Assembly (NCBI GenBank): GCA_961205875.1
Contig: OY540810.1
Coordinates: forward strand, 20,894,001-20,958,000
Source: Sialis fuliginosa
Lineage: Eukaryota; Arthropoda; Insecta; Megaloptera; Sialidae
Direction: 5' to 3'
DNA: 64,000 nucleotides
The position numbers and the translations under genes were made by a program. The notes beneath the pieces are model-generated. The model searched no databases. It was not told the DNA's origin and worked only from the letters and a program-made list of their open reading frames with translations. Of the stretch, positions 13,636 to 25,578 are shown in pieces (positions within the stretch are counted from its first letter, which is position 1; every line of letters begins with the position of its first letter).

Positions 13636-14857
13636 GTTCACTTTAGACTGGATACCTGTATTTATTTTTCAACATGACTGTTTGTATAAAATATTTTCTA
13701 TTGTAATTTTTTTTTGACGTAGAACTATATCTTTTCCGGGGTAATATCAAAAAACATGTCACACTTTGAAAGCTTATATCTGCGGAACTAATATTCGTAT
13801 AGCAATAAATAAAACGACAATAGATAACTTATATAGGCCCTTTTATAATAAACCAAGTTTTTATCCTACATTCTTTAACCCTTAACTACAGTAAAATAAA
13901 ACAATTTTACTAATTTCCATTGGATTTTGAACATATAGCCGACCTAATTACATACATATACATATTGTATATTAAAAAAGTGTCATTTCTATAGTTATTA
14001 GTTACGACATAATTGCTACTTTTCCTCTAATTATTTTTAGTTTTTCTGTTAGAATTATTTTTAATATTAGTAGACTAATCTACAGCTATATGTATTATTA
14101 TTTTCTGAAAATTATTTCATAAATCAAGTATAGATTAAAATTGATTTTAATCATTTTTGCAACTGATATTACATTAATAACAACAGTAGTTTGCTGTGAT
14201 CAATTGTCCAAAAAAAATTTTAACATACTTTTCAAAATTTCTATTTCTCAAAACTAAAAATTTATTTGTTGTTGAGGACTTCATTTTGAGCACCCCCTCC
14301 CTCTATTATATAATATGCCTCTGGATAACAAATTTGTGTAAATGTAACTAGGTACTACATAAATTACTGTAGATATAGTATTATTACTGGCAATTCATGC
14401 ATAAATATATAACTTTATTTTCATTCAAAACTACTTGGAAGTAAAATATAGATCTACAGGGAATCGTCTGTTCTATTTCTTATACAGAATGTTTTATACT
14501 TTTGAAATGTCAAATGCTTTGACATTTCCTAAATCGTTTGCTTATAAATGTTACACAGTATAAAAAGAGACAATAAATTTTATTCTCTACATAGGTATTA
14601 TCATTTTCTTCTTAAAAAAAATCGTATATTTATTATACAATGTATTAACTCATTTATAACGTATTGTTTAATGTCAATATTGACTTTTCAACCACGTAAA
14701 TAATTTCATATTCCTATTGTATCATGACGCATTTTACAAGGGTTAATATTAATATAAAATTTGCTAAAACATGAATATTAAATACACCATACAATTAAGT
14801 AATCATCACGTACAATATACATATGATTAATACTGTAGTACCCAGTCTAAAGTGAAC
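13636..14857. mobile_element. 1.2-kb element with terminal inverted repeats GTTCACTTTAGACTGG
   Basis: GTTCACTTTAGACTGG at 13636-13651 has its exact reverse complement at 14842-14857, and the similarity extends a few bases inward (GATACC against GGTACT). The interior has no transposase frame. Near its left end lies a block (13710-13880) whose reverse complement recurs at 50430-50605. No clear target duplication is visible. Confidence 0.55.
13710..13880 (-). repeat. Dispersed repeat, inverted relative to 50430-50605
   Basis: Shared phrases on opposite strands include CGTAGAACTATAT against ACAGAACTACG, CGGAACTAATATTCG against AATAATTAGTTCTGGAG, and AATAAATAAAACG against CGTTTTATTTATTG, in matching order over about 170 bases. 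Non-coding. Confidence 0.7.
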
Positions 14858-15115
14858 GTTTCTCTGGGCCCCAGCACACTTGATCAGCGCGAGCTGTCCA
14901 TGGTGAGTCGGAGAGAACCTGCCTCCTAATTTAATGGGCCGCATAAATAAACATGCGGCCGAGGAAAGGTATGTGTATGCATCATGGTCCGTTCAAACTC
15001 TGCTTTTTGTTTCATCCTTCCATGTGTCAGCACGCAGGCATTATAAAGCCGCCGTCCATCTACATATATGCATACATGTGAATATATATAAACACGTTAT
15101 TATATTTTATATTTA
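14858..15115. other. GC-richer patch with no assignable function
   Basis: Starts with CTGGGCCCCAGC and contains a NotI-like GCGGCCGAGG. The 60-residue frame at 14934-15116 is not recognisable. It may be unique host DNA next to the 1.2-kb element. Confidence 0.3.
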
Positions 15116-16445
15116 ACGTTCATTTATGGCACGTTTGTAATTGATATTTAATTTTAAAAATGCAATATGGATTTGAAAGCAAACGTGGGTTATTAGTAAG
15201 AAGTAAAATGAACTTTTATTCTCATAGAACAGGTATTTAATAATTTAATATAAATTATTAGTTATTTTAAAACAAAATACATTTATAACTGAGTGTAGAA
15301 TCAGAGCTGCTATGAACCTTGCGGGAAGCAGTGGCCTTGAGGTAAAAAGATGAATAGCAAAAAAGGTCTCACAATGGCTAAACTTTTTTTAGTTGGGAAA
15401 ACAAAAAAGGTGTCAATATTTTTTAATTAGAAAATTTATTTCGTTCTTCATTTGTGCCTCAGGCCTCAAGATGTGTTAGTACGGTCCTGTGTAGAATTTT
15501 ACTGCTGTACAAAATCAATGTTATTTTAGATAAATGCAAGTACTTGCTATTGTTAATTAATTATTCTTCTGTATTTGATGTTTGATCCAAATGCAATATT
15601 AGTTTTAAATTTCATTTGTTATAAACACGAGATGAAATTCTTACAAGAAAATAGAATACTTCAGATTGTTTTACAACTTCATTAATAATTTCATTTTGGT
15701 ATGATAATTCCCAATAAGTAAAAGTTTAAATTTTAAAAGTTAGTTGTAGTATTAAAAATGTATCAACGTTAATTATCACGAATATTGTTCGATATTATAT
15801 AGGAGCTAACAAAATGTTTTAGCTAAGAAGCACTTTCAACGGAGTGTTAATTCTATTTTGGAATTTAGATTCAACTTATTAAAAAATACAGTTGATGACT
15901 CTGACCGTACAAGATAATTTTCATAATATCACCACTGTTTTACTTACATGTCAAATATTACCGAAAATACATATTATTAATAATTAAATTCTAATTATTT
16001 AATATCAAAAAGGTGTTATAGGTACTATAATATTTTCTGATTTTGTTAATAATTTGTAAATTCATGTTTATGACAAAACTGAAAAATATTAATATTTCCA
16101 GCAAAAGATTCTTATTTTTCACGTAGAATCAAATCCTTAAAACAAAAATATAAACATTACCGTTAAAGACCATTAAAAAACCACAAAAAAACATTATGAT
16201 ACTGCCCGCTCCAAACGGAGTACCTACCTTTTGTCTGAAAAGTTTTTCTGTAAACAACTAACTTTTTTAAATAAAAATTCGTATAACGTTTTATTTTACA
16301 TGCATAGGTAAATAAACATACATACCTACATAGTTTTTAGATAAACTATTTAGTAAATCCCCTACTTTTCCGTTTTCAATTATTTTTAAAACTATTCCGT
16401 AAAAAGTTACACTGAAATTTATATTTCAATTCTATATTTATATAA
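15116..16445. other. AT-rich stretch, nothing recognised
   Basis: No open frame of note, no inverted repeats. Confidence 0.4.
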
Positions 16446-16930
16446 GGTATTGGTACCAGTTATGGCCGCTATAATGGCACGGTTTACAGTTTTTGTGATT
16501 GACGGGCTTCTTTTTTGTTATTCTCATGAACTCATGTTACTAATAAAGTAAAGTTATTTTGTTTCAGTTTTTTCTCCAGTAATGTATAAAGTAAAATCAG
16601 TAATGAACACGCAGTGATGGACACTTGCTAATGATTACAAAATGATAAGTAATACGACACAAAAGATATAAAAAAAAGAATCTTCAAATTTGAAAGAACG
16701 AGAAGCAGTATCTATGATAATATAATAATTAATAAATAAATTATACCAATAATTATTTTAAATGTCCACCATTTTGACACCTATAGACCGATTTTCATAA
16801 AACAGTTAAATGTATATAAATTAATAGTCAGAAATGGTATTAATCAAATATCAACAAATATTTCTAATTTAGTACATTTAATTAAAAAATAACCATTACT
16901 GGGGTCATATCCAAGACTGGTGCCAGTACC
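16446..16930 (+). mobile_element. MITE G, copy 1 (about 485 bases)
   Basis: Begins GGTATTGGTACCAGT and ends ACTGGTGCCAGTACC. The consensus terminal repeat GGTACTGGCACCAGT is itself nearly palindromic. The body matches the second copy at 18019-18550 in order and orientation, for example GATGGACACTTGCTAATGA and CATTACTGGGGTCATATCC. There is no transposase. Flanks are TA-like, suggesting a Tc1/mariner-type target, but the exact duplication is ambiguous. Confidence 0.75.
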
Positions 16931-18018
16931 TTAATTGAATATTCACTCTATATTATTTGATGGTTTCGACTGACATCATAAATCTATATCAATAGTTAAG
17001 TTCGGTCGTGTATGCGCAAATATTTTACATTAAAAACCGGATCCAAATACTCTTCTACTCATCAACGTACTTAAACTGAAGTTGTATATGAAATACTCAA
17101 GTATTGACTTTGTTCTACACAAAGAGGATCTTGTGAGACATTAGCTTTTTTGTTACCAGTAGAGACTCTTGTGCGTTTTACCTGTCTACTTAAATAAAAT
17201 GATTTGTACTCGTAGGTAAACAACTAATATAAAAATACGTTTACTCTTAAATTTGGAGAGGTTTATAAAATAAAAAGTAAAAAAATATATAAATAAAGAT
17301 GTGACAGCTTATTTTAAATACTGAAGAGAATAGGGACAGCGGTATTCTTAAATTTTATATTTTGGTACAACCTACAAAAAACGTAAATTTTGACACAAGG
17401 AAATATTAAGAGATATAAATGCATTTTAGAAAAAAAAAAAAGGTTTTGAGGCGGAAATAACAATTTAGTTAAAATAATAGTGCACTATATTCCTACCTAT
17501 TTTGATAATGTTACACCATTGAAATATTGTTTAGATGTGCTTTCAAAATTATTGTTTATTATTGACTGTTATCCAAATGTTTGTTTGTTTTTCAAGATCA
17601 TATGAAATAATAATAAAGGTGTTGCCATAATCGAGAAAAATATTACCACATATTTATTAAACATAAAACAAAACGATTGTTTGAAAAGTACATATTGGTT
17701 TCATAAATAACATTGTGCATACACACAGACATAAAAATAACATAAAATCCTTGGTGATGTATTTATGAGTTACATACATACATACATATATACATAGCTT
17801 CTATATTTTATCCTCATAAATTTGATACAATAATTCATGGAAATAAAAAGAAATATTTAAATACCAGTAGGTCGATACATACAAAAAGATAAATCCTGAG
17901 AAACTCCGAGTATTGATTTAAAGAACGGCCAATGGTTCAAAACATTTTTTAGATAATATTTTATGTTAGAAAAATATGAGTACCTATAATACATACATAA
18001 GAAACATTATTTAAAATA
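16931..18018. other. AT-rich spacer between the two MITE G copies
   Basis: Non-coding. A short ACAT microsatellite is seen at about 17772-17798 and an A run near 17430. Confidence 0.4.
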
Positions 18019-18550
18019 GGTACTGGCACCAGTTATGGTCGCTATAAGAGCAAGGTTTACTGTTTTTGTAATTGGCAGGTTTCTTTTTTGTAATTCTCAT
18101 GAACTCATGTTACCTACTACTAAAACAAATATAAAATATAATTCATTTTTTAAATTATAGCCTTTTATTTTTTTTATGTTGTTTCTCCAGTAATGAATAA
18201 AGTAAAAACAGTAATGAGCGCGCAGTGATGGACACTTGCTAATGATTACAAAATGATAAGTAATACGACACAAAAGATATAAAAGAAAGAATCGTCAAAT
18301 TTGAAACAATGTAAAGCAGTTACTATGATAGGTAATATAATAATTAATTAATAAATTATACTAATAATTAGTACAAATGTCCACCATTTTGACATCTATT
18401 GACCGATTCTCATCAAATCCCACTGTAAGACAATTAAATGTATATATGTAGATTAATATTCAAAAATGTTAGTAATCTTATATCTAATTCAGTATATTTA
18501 ATTAAAAAATAGCCATTACTGGGGTCATATCCAAGATTGGCAACAGTACC
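18019..18550 (+). mobile_element. MITE G, copy 2 (about 530 bases)
   Basis: Begins GGTACTGGCACCAGT and ends TTGGCAACAGTACC, flanked by TA on both sides (18017-18018 and 18551-18552). The body aligns with copy 1 apart from small insertions. An extra AT-rich piece follows the first 100 bases. It lies in direct orientation 1.57 kb from copy 1. Confidence 0.75.
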
Positions 18551-19833
18551 TAATTTTAGACATTTTGATATGGTTTACATTATAAAATAAATACCATTAA
18601 AATCACATTAAATACAAAGATATAAAAATAATCTGAACGGAAAATAGATTTAATGTAAATTATATGCGGTTTTATCAACATTTAAAAATGAATATATCAA
18701 TAAAACCGGTTGCTTATGTCGAGTATTAAGGGGATTGTAATCGACACCCAAAATACGTCTAAATTCAGTGGCGGATCAAGTTATATCACTGGGGATGTTT
18801 TTATAACTTAATTAAACAGTATTATTATAATTTAAATATATTTGTTTTTATAATGTATAATGTATAATTATTATTGATTATTTTTTATTTAAATTGCATA
18901 TTAAACGAAAAAAATAAGATTAGGTACAATTAATATTTTAAAATTTATGAAATGACACGTTGATAGCTGAATGATGGGGAGTTTTTTTTTTTAAATCAAC
19001 AAGATAAAGACACTACACACGCAACAACCGAGCAAATGCCCGGTTGGCCGACTAAAATATAAAATATATTTTTAAAACATTGATATATCCAAACATTTTT
19101 AATTAGGATCTTTATACCCTTTTGAATTATTTAGATTTTTAGCGAAATATTTTCTCTCGAATTTTTAAGAAATATACAGTATACATGTCATTGTGAAGTT
19201 GTTATACAGGCTGTCCCATAAACATACCGACAAATTTTTAGAAGTTGTTGGACATTAAAGCAATCGCTTTTTGTTAATAAACTCATGTCTACAAATGAGC
19301 CTTTTAGCAGTAGAGCAAAAGAAAGGACCCCGCACAAAAACAATGAATTTTGTTTTTTAGTTGACATTTTTTGTATCTTGCAGAAATGATAGTTAAAAGT
19401 ATGATGATTAAATGTTGTAATTGGTAAAACCTATGAAAATCCATAATTTCTGCACTCAAACATTATATCTTTATGTATATTTTTATGTTATCTCTTAAAG
19501 GATCATTTTTTAGAAAAAAATTCAAAAGATAAAAAGTTCTTAGAATTAACTAGACAATTTAAAAAAATAATTTTTTGATTTTTTTTATTAATTTTGTAAA
19601 AAAAATCCCAACCAAAAGGCTAAAAAAAGTCTCACTAAATGTTCTAAAAAAATATCTTTGTATTCATTGACTAATTCGTAGTACTTTTTATTCTTTGAAA
19701 ATTTATTCAAAAGTAGATCTTCCAGGAGATAAAAATAAATTAAACATTAAATTAAGATAAAATTTATTGCATTCTTGCTGGGTCCTTTCATTTACTCTAC
19801 TGTTAAAACGGCTCGTTTGCGGACATGGTTTTA

Positions 19834-20308
19834 ATGTCTCCATAGCAAACCTAGAACATATATTTATACAGTGTCCCATATATGCTCGGCAAAGGAAAAT
19901 GCTCTCTGATAACCTAGCCAAGAAAAATAAAACTATGACAACCTTACATAATTTACTCTCAGATAGTACTACATATCAAGAAATTATGACATACATAGAA
20001 GAAACAAAAATGACAATATAGAAAATAATAAAAATCGAAAAAAATAAATAAAGTAATGATTAGATACATAATATATCCTTAATTAAACCCTCACTGATTC
20101 TACCTTTCACTCCATAAACATGGCCCTCTAGCTCGTTTAACCTGCAATGATCGGCCCATATGCAACATCCTTATCCATCTGATTATCCTTTAATAATAAA
20201 TAAATAAAAAATAAAAATAAAAAATACACACACCAAATCAAGAACTTCACGAAGGAGCTGTCGGTAGAGGACAACATCCAGTCGACATTTAAAGCTATAA
20301 CCATACCA
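19834..20308 (+). mobile_element. 5'-truncated non-LTR retrotransposon (LINE) 3' end
   Basis: Inserted into the right arm of foldback MITE H. It contains the last codons of a LINE reverse transcriptase ORF (19848-20021), an untranslated stretch and an A-rich tail of AAATA/AAAAT units at about 20196-20226. About 80 bases of unassigned sequence lie between the tail and the resumed MITE arm at about 20308. Boundaries are estimated by comparison with the intact MITE copy. Confidence 0.65.
19848..20021 (+). pseudogene. LINE reverse transcriptase ORF, C-terminal remnant
   Basis: About 57 residues ending in a stop at 20019-20021. The segment NLEHIFIQCPIYARQRKMLS shows the E-H-x-F/L-x-x-C-P-x-Y/F-x-x-x-R pattern found at the C-terminal tail of Jockey/I/R1-group LINE ORF2 proteins, followed by a helical Leu/Tyr-rich tail. 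The polymerase motifs are absent because the copy is 5'-truncated, the usual outcome of incomplete target-primed reverse transcription. The upstream codons in the same frame (from 19767) belong to the MITE, not the LINE. The clade is not certain. Confidence 0.6.
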
Positions 20309-20461
20309 TACCATTAACAAAAAGTGATTATTTCAATGTCCTCGACAACTGTTGAAAGATTTGTCGATATGTTTTCAGGACACCCTGTGTATCTCAACGT
20401 TATTTTCTATACAAGAATATACTTTTATTCTTACAAGTATATTTTTTGTCGTCCGCCACTG

Positions 20462-22198
20462 GCTTCATCCTGGACACCATTCATTACGCAACAATCCACT
20501 TCTGGCCATACGTTATTAATTACTGAGCAGCGTCTCAAATATGATTAAGTTTTTGTTTGATTAGAGATTTACTTTAAATTTTAATTACACATATAAATTA
20601 CAGAAATGTCAGAACTCAGAGACAGAATCAAGTAGCGAAAGAAGCCGCGTACAAAACGTGAAGCTGATTGATTATTCTTGGTGACATTTTACTGTTTTTA
20701 TGTCGAGAACTTATCGAATATTAATTTAGTATGAACCAAAAACCTGTTTGATTGGTCCTGCCCTCTAAATAAATTGTCTTCGGAGGTGCGTTGACCTCGC
20801 CAAGACTTGAATATAAACATTAACTAGAGGAGATCTGGGATGATTTTATCAATTTTTAAAAATACATCAAATATAACAACACTAAAAATAGTGAATGTAA
20901 AAATTTTTATAATTAAAACGAATGTGCAAGGGACAGATCAGTATTATAATATAAATATAATATAATATATATTTTTATATGAAAATATAGTAAAATGTAA
21001 TAATTTTTACAATTTAACTCAAAAAAAGTTTAAAAATTTACATTAAATGAGTATATATCATAAAATATGCTATAATTTATTAAAAATTTTTAAAACTGTA
21101 TAGGAAAAAATCCAATGCTACGTTTGAATATACTTCAATTTTACGTAAATTTTACTATGCTTATTTTTAACTTTTTATGTTGGTTATGTACAAAAAATTA
21201 TTAAGTAGGTAAAAATATTTACTATAACCTCGTACTGTTCTCGGGTTACAATGCAGCATAGTAAAAAACAACATAACATTTCCTCCAGTTGTTATTTGGG
21301 TCATAAAAAACGACCCACAGCTAGAAATCAAGAGCCCCTTAAATATTTAACTCTTTAATTAAATTTCTTTCTTCTGTATTTTAAAAATTTTGTTTTCTAC
21401 TTTTAACAGATTATCATTTCTTAATTTTCCAGATAGCTAATATATTATACTGTCTCATTAACAGATTCCATTTATATTATGTATGTATTTCTGTCAATTC
21501 GACAACTAATTAAGTAAAAATATTAATTCTAAGCCATCTGATAAGAATCAATCCAGCCGACAAAATTAATACCACAATAAAAAAAACTATACAATATTTT
21601 ACTAAATGACAGTTGTTGTTTTAACACTGATTTCCCCTATAAATAATGAACTCACCGATTGCTATTATTAAAAGTAAATATTGCGTGTTTCGATGGTTCT
21701 TTTTTCCTATACCCATATAACTAATTATCTCATTTACATTTATTCTTGCTATTTTGTTAATTGCGAGAGATATAACTTGGACAGATGCCGATGACTCCCA
21801 GGTAAACCCATAAATTAAAATATCTGCTGAAATCATTTTAATCAATATAAAAAAATCTTATTAAAATTTTGAAATGCTAATACACATAGATTGAATTGTA
21901 ACTGTATATTATAAGTTAATTTTGTTATTTTTATGAAACAATTATTGTCGTTATTATTATATGTAAATTTAATTTTGCTATACATATTATTATAACAGTT
22001 AATCGAAGCTTCAATTATTAAATGAATATTTATGTAAACGGGAAAATTATACTGTATCATACTCTTGCAGTGATCGTTTGTACCCATATGCAAGCAATAA
22101 TATTACAGGTTTAAACATGGATACTAAAATTTTTATTAATACTATACTTAAAAATAAAAATTGAATAATTCATTTTTTTCAAACAATAAATGTTCTAC
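20462..22198. other. AT-rich stretch with no supported gene
   Basis: Slightly GC-richer between 20620 and 20850, with no recognisable frame. Two short minus-strand frames at 21621-22093 have no family signature and sit in AT-rich DNA. Confidence 0.4.
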
Positions 22199-22295
22199 AC
22201 ACGAGATGTGAGGATAGTGAGGTTAGTCTCCTCTCGTTTTGATCTAATCTCGTGGTAATTAAAGCCATCTCGTATTGGTCTCGTCTCGTATATAG
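22199..22295. repeat. TCTCG-rich fragment related to the 52079 element
   Basis: Contains CTCCTCTCGTTTTGATCTAA and GGTCTCGTCTCGTATATAG. Same word family as 52079-52478 and 9600-9762; short and partial. Confidence 0.4.
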
Positions 22296-23123
22296 TTATA
22301 TATAATATATAATTAATTAATTTCTAAAATATTTTTTTTCGAAAAAATACTTATGTATTTCATACATATTATGGCCGTATAAAAAAGTTAAAATATCCCT
22401 CTCTGTATCATCACATTAACAGCATAAGTTATTATTAATAAAACCAAAGTAAATATTTTTTCCAGTACAGTGGTTTCCTTTCAAACAGTAATGCTTTTTG
22501 ATAAAGTCATAGGGTATAAAAACTATGTGTGTAACTTATTTATATCTTAAAGTACAATATCAAACTACATTTATCAGTGTTACGTATATATACTTCATAC
22601 TTAATGGGGTTTGGTTCCCCTAAGTATCATAAAATATTCACCCAACATAAGATACTTCATCAGTTTTTCCGTGTTCGGTTTCAAGAGATTGTAGACATGC
22701 TATAGATGTTTGATTATATCAGCCTGTATATACGGAATAGGTTTAATAAATAATACTTGTATTTCAGTTTGTTATATTTCTCCACTGTTATCGATATTGC
22801 TTTGAAAACGAATTTAGTTTATTTCAAACATGTATCATGTATGGGATAGCAGAAATACTATTTTAAAAACTATAAAACTTTTATTGTATTGCTATTCATT
22901 TTGAGGTATTGTTGAATCTTCAAATAAAAATAATGGAGAATTTAATACAAAATAATATAAAAATAATATATTGGTCAATATGCCCCTGTTTTAAAATTGT
23001 TATTGCCTCTACATTATATCCAATAATGCGATGAAATAGTATTAATGTAACTTGTGTCGTATAACAAAAAGTTATATTACTGTTTAGTATTATTATGCTC
23101 CAATAATATCACTGTATACAAGT
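22296..23123. other. AT-rich stretch, nothing recognised
   Basis: No structure or frame of note. Confidence 0.4.
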
Positions 23124-23208
23124 CTTGAGGCTTCCGCGGTGATCATGATATGAATCTCCGATAACACGATCAAACCGACGCGGCTTACACCCAGAAGCCA
23201 AGATCCAA
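23124..23208. repeat. Repeat I, internally deleted copy
   Basis: Starts TTGAGGCTTCCGCGGTG and ends CAGAAGCCAAGATCC. Compared with the longer copy at 33770-33895 it lacks about 50-60 internal bases between GATATGAAT and CCGATAAC. The shared right half (AAACCGACGCGGCTTACACC) is almost identical. Confidence 0.75.
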
Positions 23209-23385
23209 TATCACTGTAGATTTTATAGTAAAAGCGATGATGCAATATTTAAAAATTGGCCATAAAATGCAGAACTATTTAATGATACCAAAAATTAAAA
23301 ATTAAAATATGAGTGGCAAGTTGCAATACTTGCAAATTATTAGTGATATTCTATTTGGATAATTTTAAATAGAGTTGGTTGTCTC

Positions 23386-24378
23386 GTATCCGATGGAACA
23401 AACTTGAACAGTTGATCAAAAAAAATATTTCAAGAAAAAAAGTTTATAATAAATATGTGTCCTGAAATTCTTCGTGAGGGAGTTACAGATTTAATATTTT
23501 GATAACCCATTGTAATACAGTTATGAAATTTTATAATCAGTTTATTATTAAGCACATATTAATACTAAACCGATTATAAAATGTGTTTGTCTTAACCTGA
23601 AACGGAAAGATTGAGTGAAAATTTTCTCTTTAAAAAACGATCGCAAAGCTTCTTGTATCTTCGATAATAAAACAACTCACAAAGATATAACGCATTAAAA
23701 TTTATTCATTACTGAATAAAAATCACAATTGCCATGAAAAACTAAAATATGTTTATTATAGCTAAAAATACAACAATCACTCGAGTGCAATATTATATTC
23801 AAGTCAAGTAAGCTTTGGAAAAAAGAATAGTTGATCTTTGACAATTTTATATTTATTAAAAATCGTTGTTTATTTTGTTAATGTATAATAGCAATGCTGG
23901 TTTTAAGAAGAGTGGTTGGGTAACCGCCCGGGGTGCCAGTACAGAAAGGGCGGCGGACGGCCTTAGCTTAAAATCTGGTAGAATATTTTTCTCTTTAAAA
24001 AACGATCTCTAAGCTTCTCGTATTATTCGTAAACGTTTGATCTTATGATAAATTAACAAAGCATATTTCTGTGTATTTATAACAAAAAAATACTAGATAA
24101 AAATCAAAAGGCCCACTGGCCCCGTACATCCCTGATCGAAATAATCACTGGTTGATAGTGGAAATCAATAAAACGTATAAAAACTAAACCGGGTATCAAA
24201 TTTAATTACTGTTTCACATTGGGTTCTCAAAATATTAAATAAAAACTCATTTTAGACAAAATAGGTAATTTATAGTCTGTATTTCCCTCACAAAAAGTTT
24301 CCGGATACATATTCATATAAACTTTTTTGTTTGAAATATTTTTCTCAAACAACTGTTTAATTTTGTTCCACCTGATAT
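23386..24378 (+). mobile_element. Element J, copy 1: about 1 kb with long terminal inverted repeats
   Basis: The left end (23386-23520) and the right end (24230-24378) are diverged inverted repeats of about 140 bases; both contain GGAACAAA, an AACAGTTG core and GAGGGA. The interior aligns with 62941-63740, for example CACAATTGCCATGAAAAACT and GGGCGGCGGACGGCC. A phrase near 23625 (TTTAAAAAACGATC plus AAGCTTCT) is repeated near 23995. No transposase frame is seen. Confidence 0.65.
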
Positions 24379-24954
24379 CTTACTCTGTATACTGATAATA
24401 GATTAAGTTAATTCAAAAGGAATTCTGTTGATGTTTTGCATTTTGCGACCTGTAACTTATTTCACTGGTCTAAAATCTACCTAAATTGGACATAATCAAT
24501 TTTAATTTTAATTTTATGTATAACAGAAAATTAAAACCAATCAACTAATTGTAAGTAAATGTTGAGACTGTAACGTACTATTTCAGAAAATGTAAACTTT
24601 TGAGTGGATTGCTGATAAAATTTAAGAAATAATGCTCAAAATGATGGAGAGTAGACAGTAAACCACATTACCAAGCAAAGCCTGCATGGAGTGTGTACTT
24701 ACATGTTGTCAAAATATATACCTAGTCTACATTACCCTCTTCTTTCCATACCACACATTATTGTCGATTTAATATGTTCTTATCAGAAAACCCAAGTTTA
24801 TTATCACAAGTACACACTACTTTAAACACCAACTCCATTAAAATTACAAAAGCATTTTCCTTGAAGTCATGGAAGGCGTACAACTCCTGACTCATTGTAA
24901 TGCAAAATTAAAAATACGAAATGTAGTGATCGTGACACGAGGAAGTGCGTGTGA
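24379..24954. other. AT-rich stretch, nothing recognised
   Basis: No frame or repeat structure supported. Confidence 0.4.
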
Positions 24955-25030
24955 GTAAAACGAGAAGTACTAATAATAATAGGTCTTAGAGTGTGAAAAG
25001 TCCATCGTGTTGGGTGAAGTATTAACCCAA
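24955..25030. repeat. Repeat K, copy 1
   Basis: Shares AGTGTGAAAAGTCCATCGTG and neighbouring sequence with 31590-31660, in the same orientation. The two copies bracket the nested Helitron/Penelope block. Identity of the repeat is unknown. Confidence 0.6.
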
Positions 25031-25071
25031 TAGTGGGCTCGCAATCTAGTTTTTTATTGTTCAAATTGGTT

Positions 25072-25169
25072 TATATAAATTAAAGCCATAAGAAAATTAA
25101 CACTTTGTGAATTAGAAGTGTTGTAGTGACTATTGGTTAAATATAACGACGCGCCATGCCATCGGTGCA
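25072..25169 (+). mobile_element. Foldback MITE B, left arm only (truncated)
   Basis: Aligns with the left arm of the complete copy at 39958-40331: both contain AATTAGAAGTGTTGTAGT, then GGTTAAAT or GGTCAAAT, and GGTGCAT. The match stops at 25169-25170, where the sequence changes to the presumed 5' end of a Helitron. Confidence 0.6.
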
Positions 25170-25218
25170 TCCCACTATAATATAAACCAAAACGTATATA
25201 TATATATATATATATATA

Positions 25219-25572
25219 TTTAAATATACCTATTTTGTAGGGGTTTTTTTTCAGGTCAAAATATTAATTAAAGAACTAAACCAATGTTCAAATCATTTTA
25301 ATTAATAGCGCTTATTTAATTTTCAACATTTTTGTCTTCATCAGAAATTAACAAATTATCACTATAAGAAATCATAAACATAAGTAAGTAACATAAGCAG
25401 ATGAACAAGATATTCCTAGATGTAAACATATTTTTTTTTTTACTTACAATTTAAACAGTAATTGGTGTGTACATTTGTATGTAGTAAAAGATGCATAATT
25501 ACATCAAAAAAATTTTTTTTTTTATTTTTTAATATTAAAAAGTACCCATTCTTGTACAAAAGACTAAAAATA
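25219..25572 (-). repeat. Inverted partial pseudo-LTR at the PLE 5' end
   Basis: This segment is the reverse complement of 25964-26319, the downstream half of the left pseudo-LTR, over about 355 bases with very few differences. Recognisable shared words are CAGGTCAAAATATTAATTAA and GTACCCATTCTTGTACAAAA. Transcription through both arms would give a long hairpin with a loop of about 390 bases. Confidence 0.9.
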
Positions 25573-25578
25573 TTAATA

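Larger units (their letters stand above)
19206..20388. mobile_element. Foldback MITE H, copy 1, interrupted by a LINE fragment
   Basis: The left end ACAGGCTGTCCCATAAACAT and the reverse complement of the right end (ACAGGGTGTCCTGAAAACAT) start long inverted arms. Both arms contain a phrase like TAGCAGTAGAGCAAAAGAAA (left, about 19307) or its complement (right, about 19784-19806). A second, uninterrupted copy is at 49415-50171. The right arm here is split by about 475 bases of LINE-derived DNA. Confidence 0.7.
18766..20461. mobile_element. Possible hAT-like element bounded by CAGTGGCGGA
   Basis: CAGTGGCGGA at 18766-18775 and its exact reverse complement TCCGCCACTG at 20452-20461 face each other. 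CAGTGGCGGA is a frequent terminus of arthropod hAT-like repeats. No 8-base target duplication is visible, and most of the interval is occupied by a foldback MITE (19206-20388), so the pairing may be fortuitous. Confidence 0.35.

Noticed and set aside
18766-20461. Firm call of a 1.7-kb hAT element
   Set aside because: Ten-base inverted termini match, but no 8-base target duplication or further terminal similarity; kept only as a low-confidence feature.
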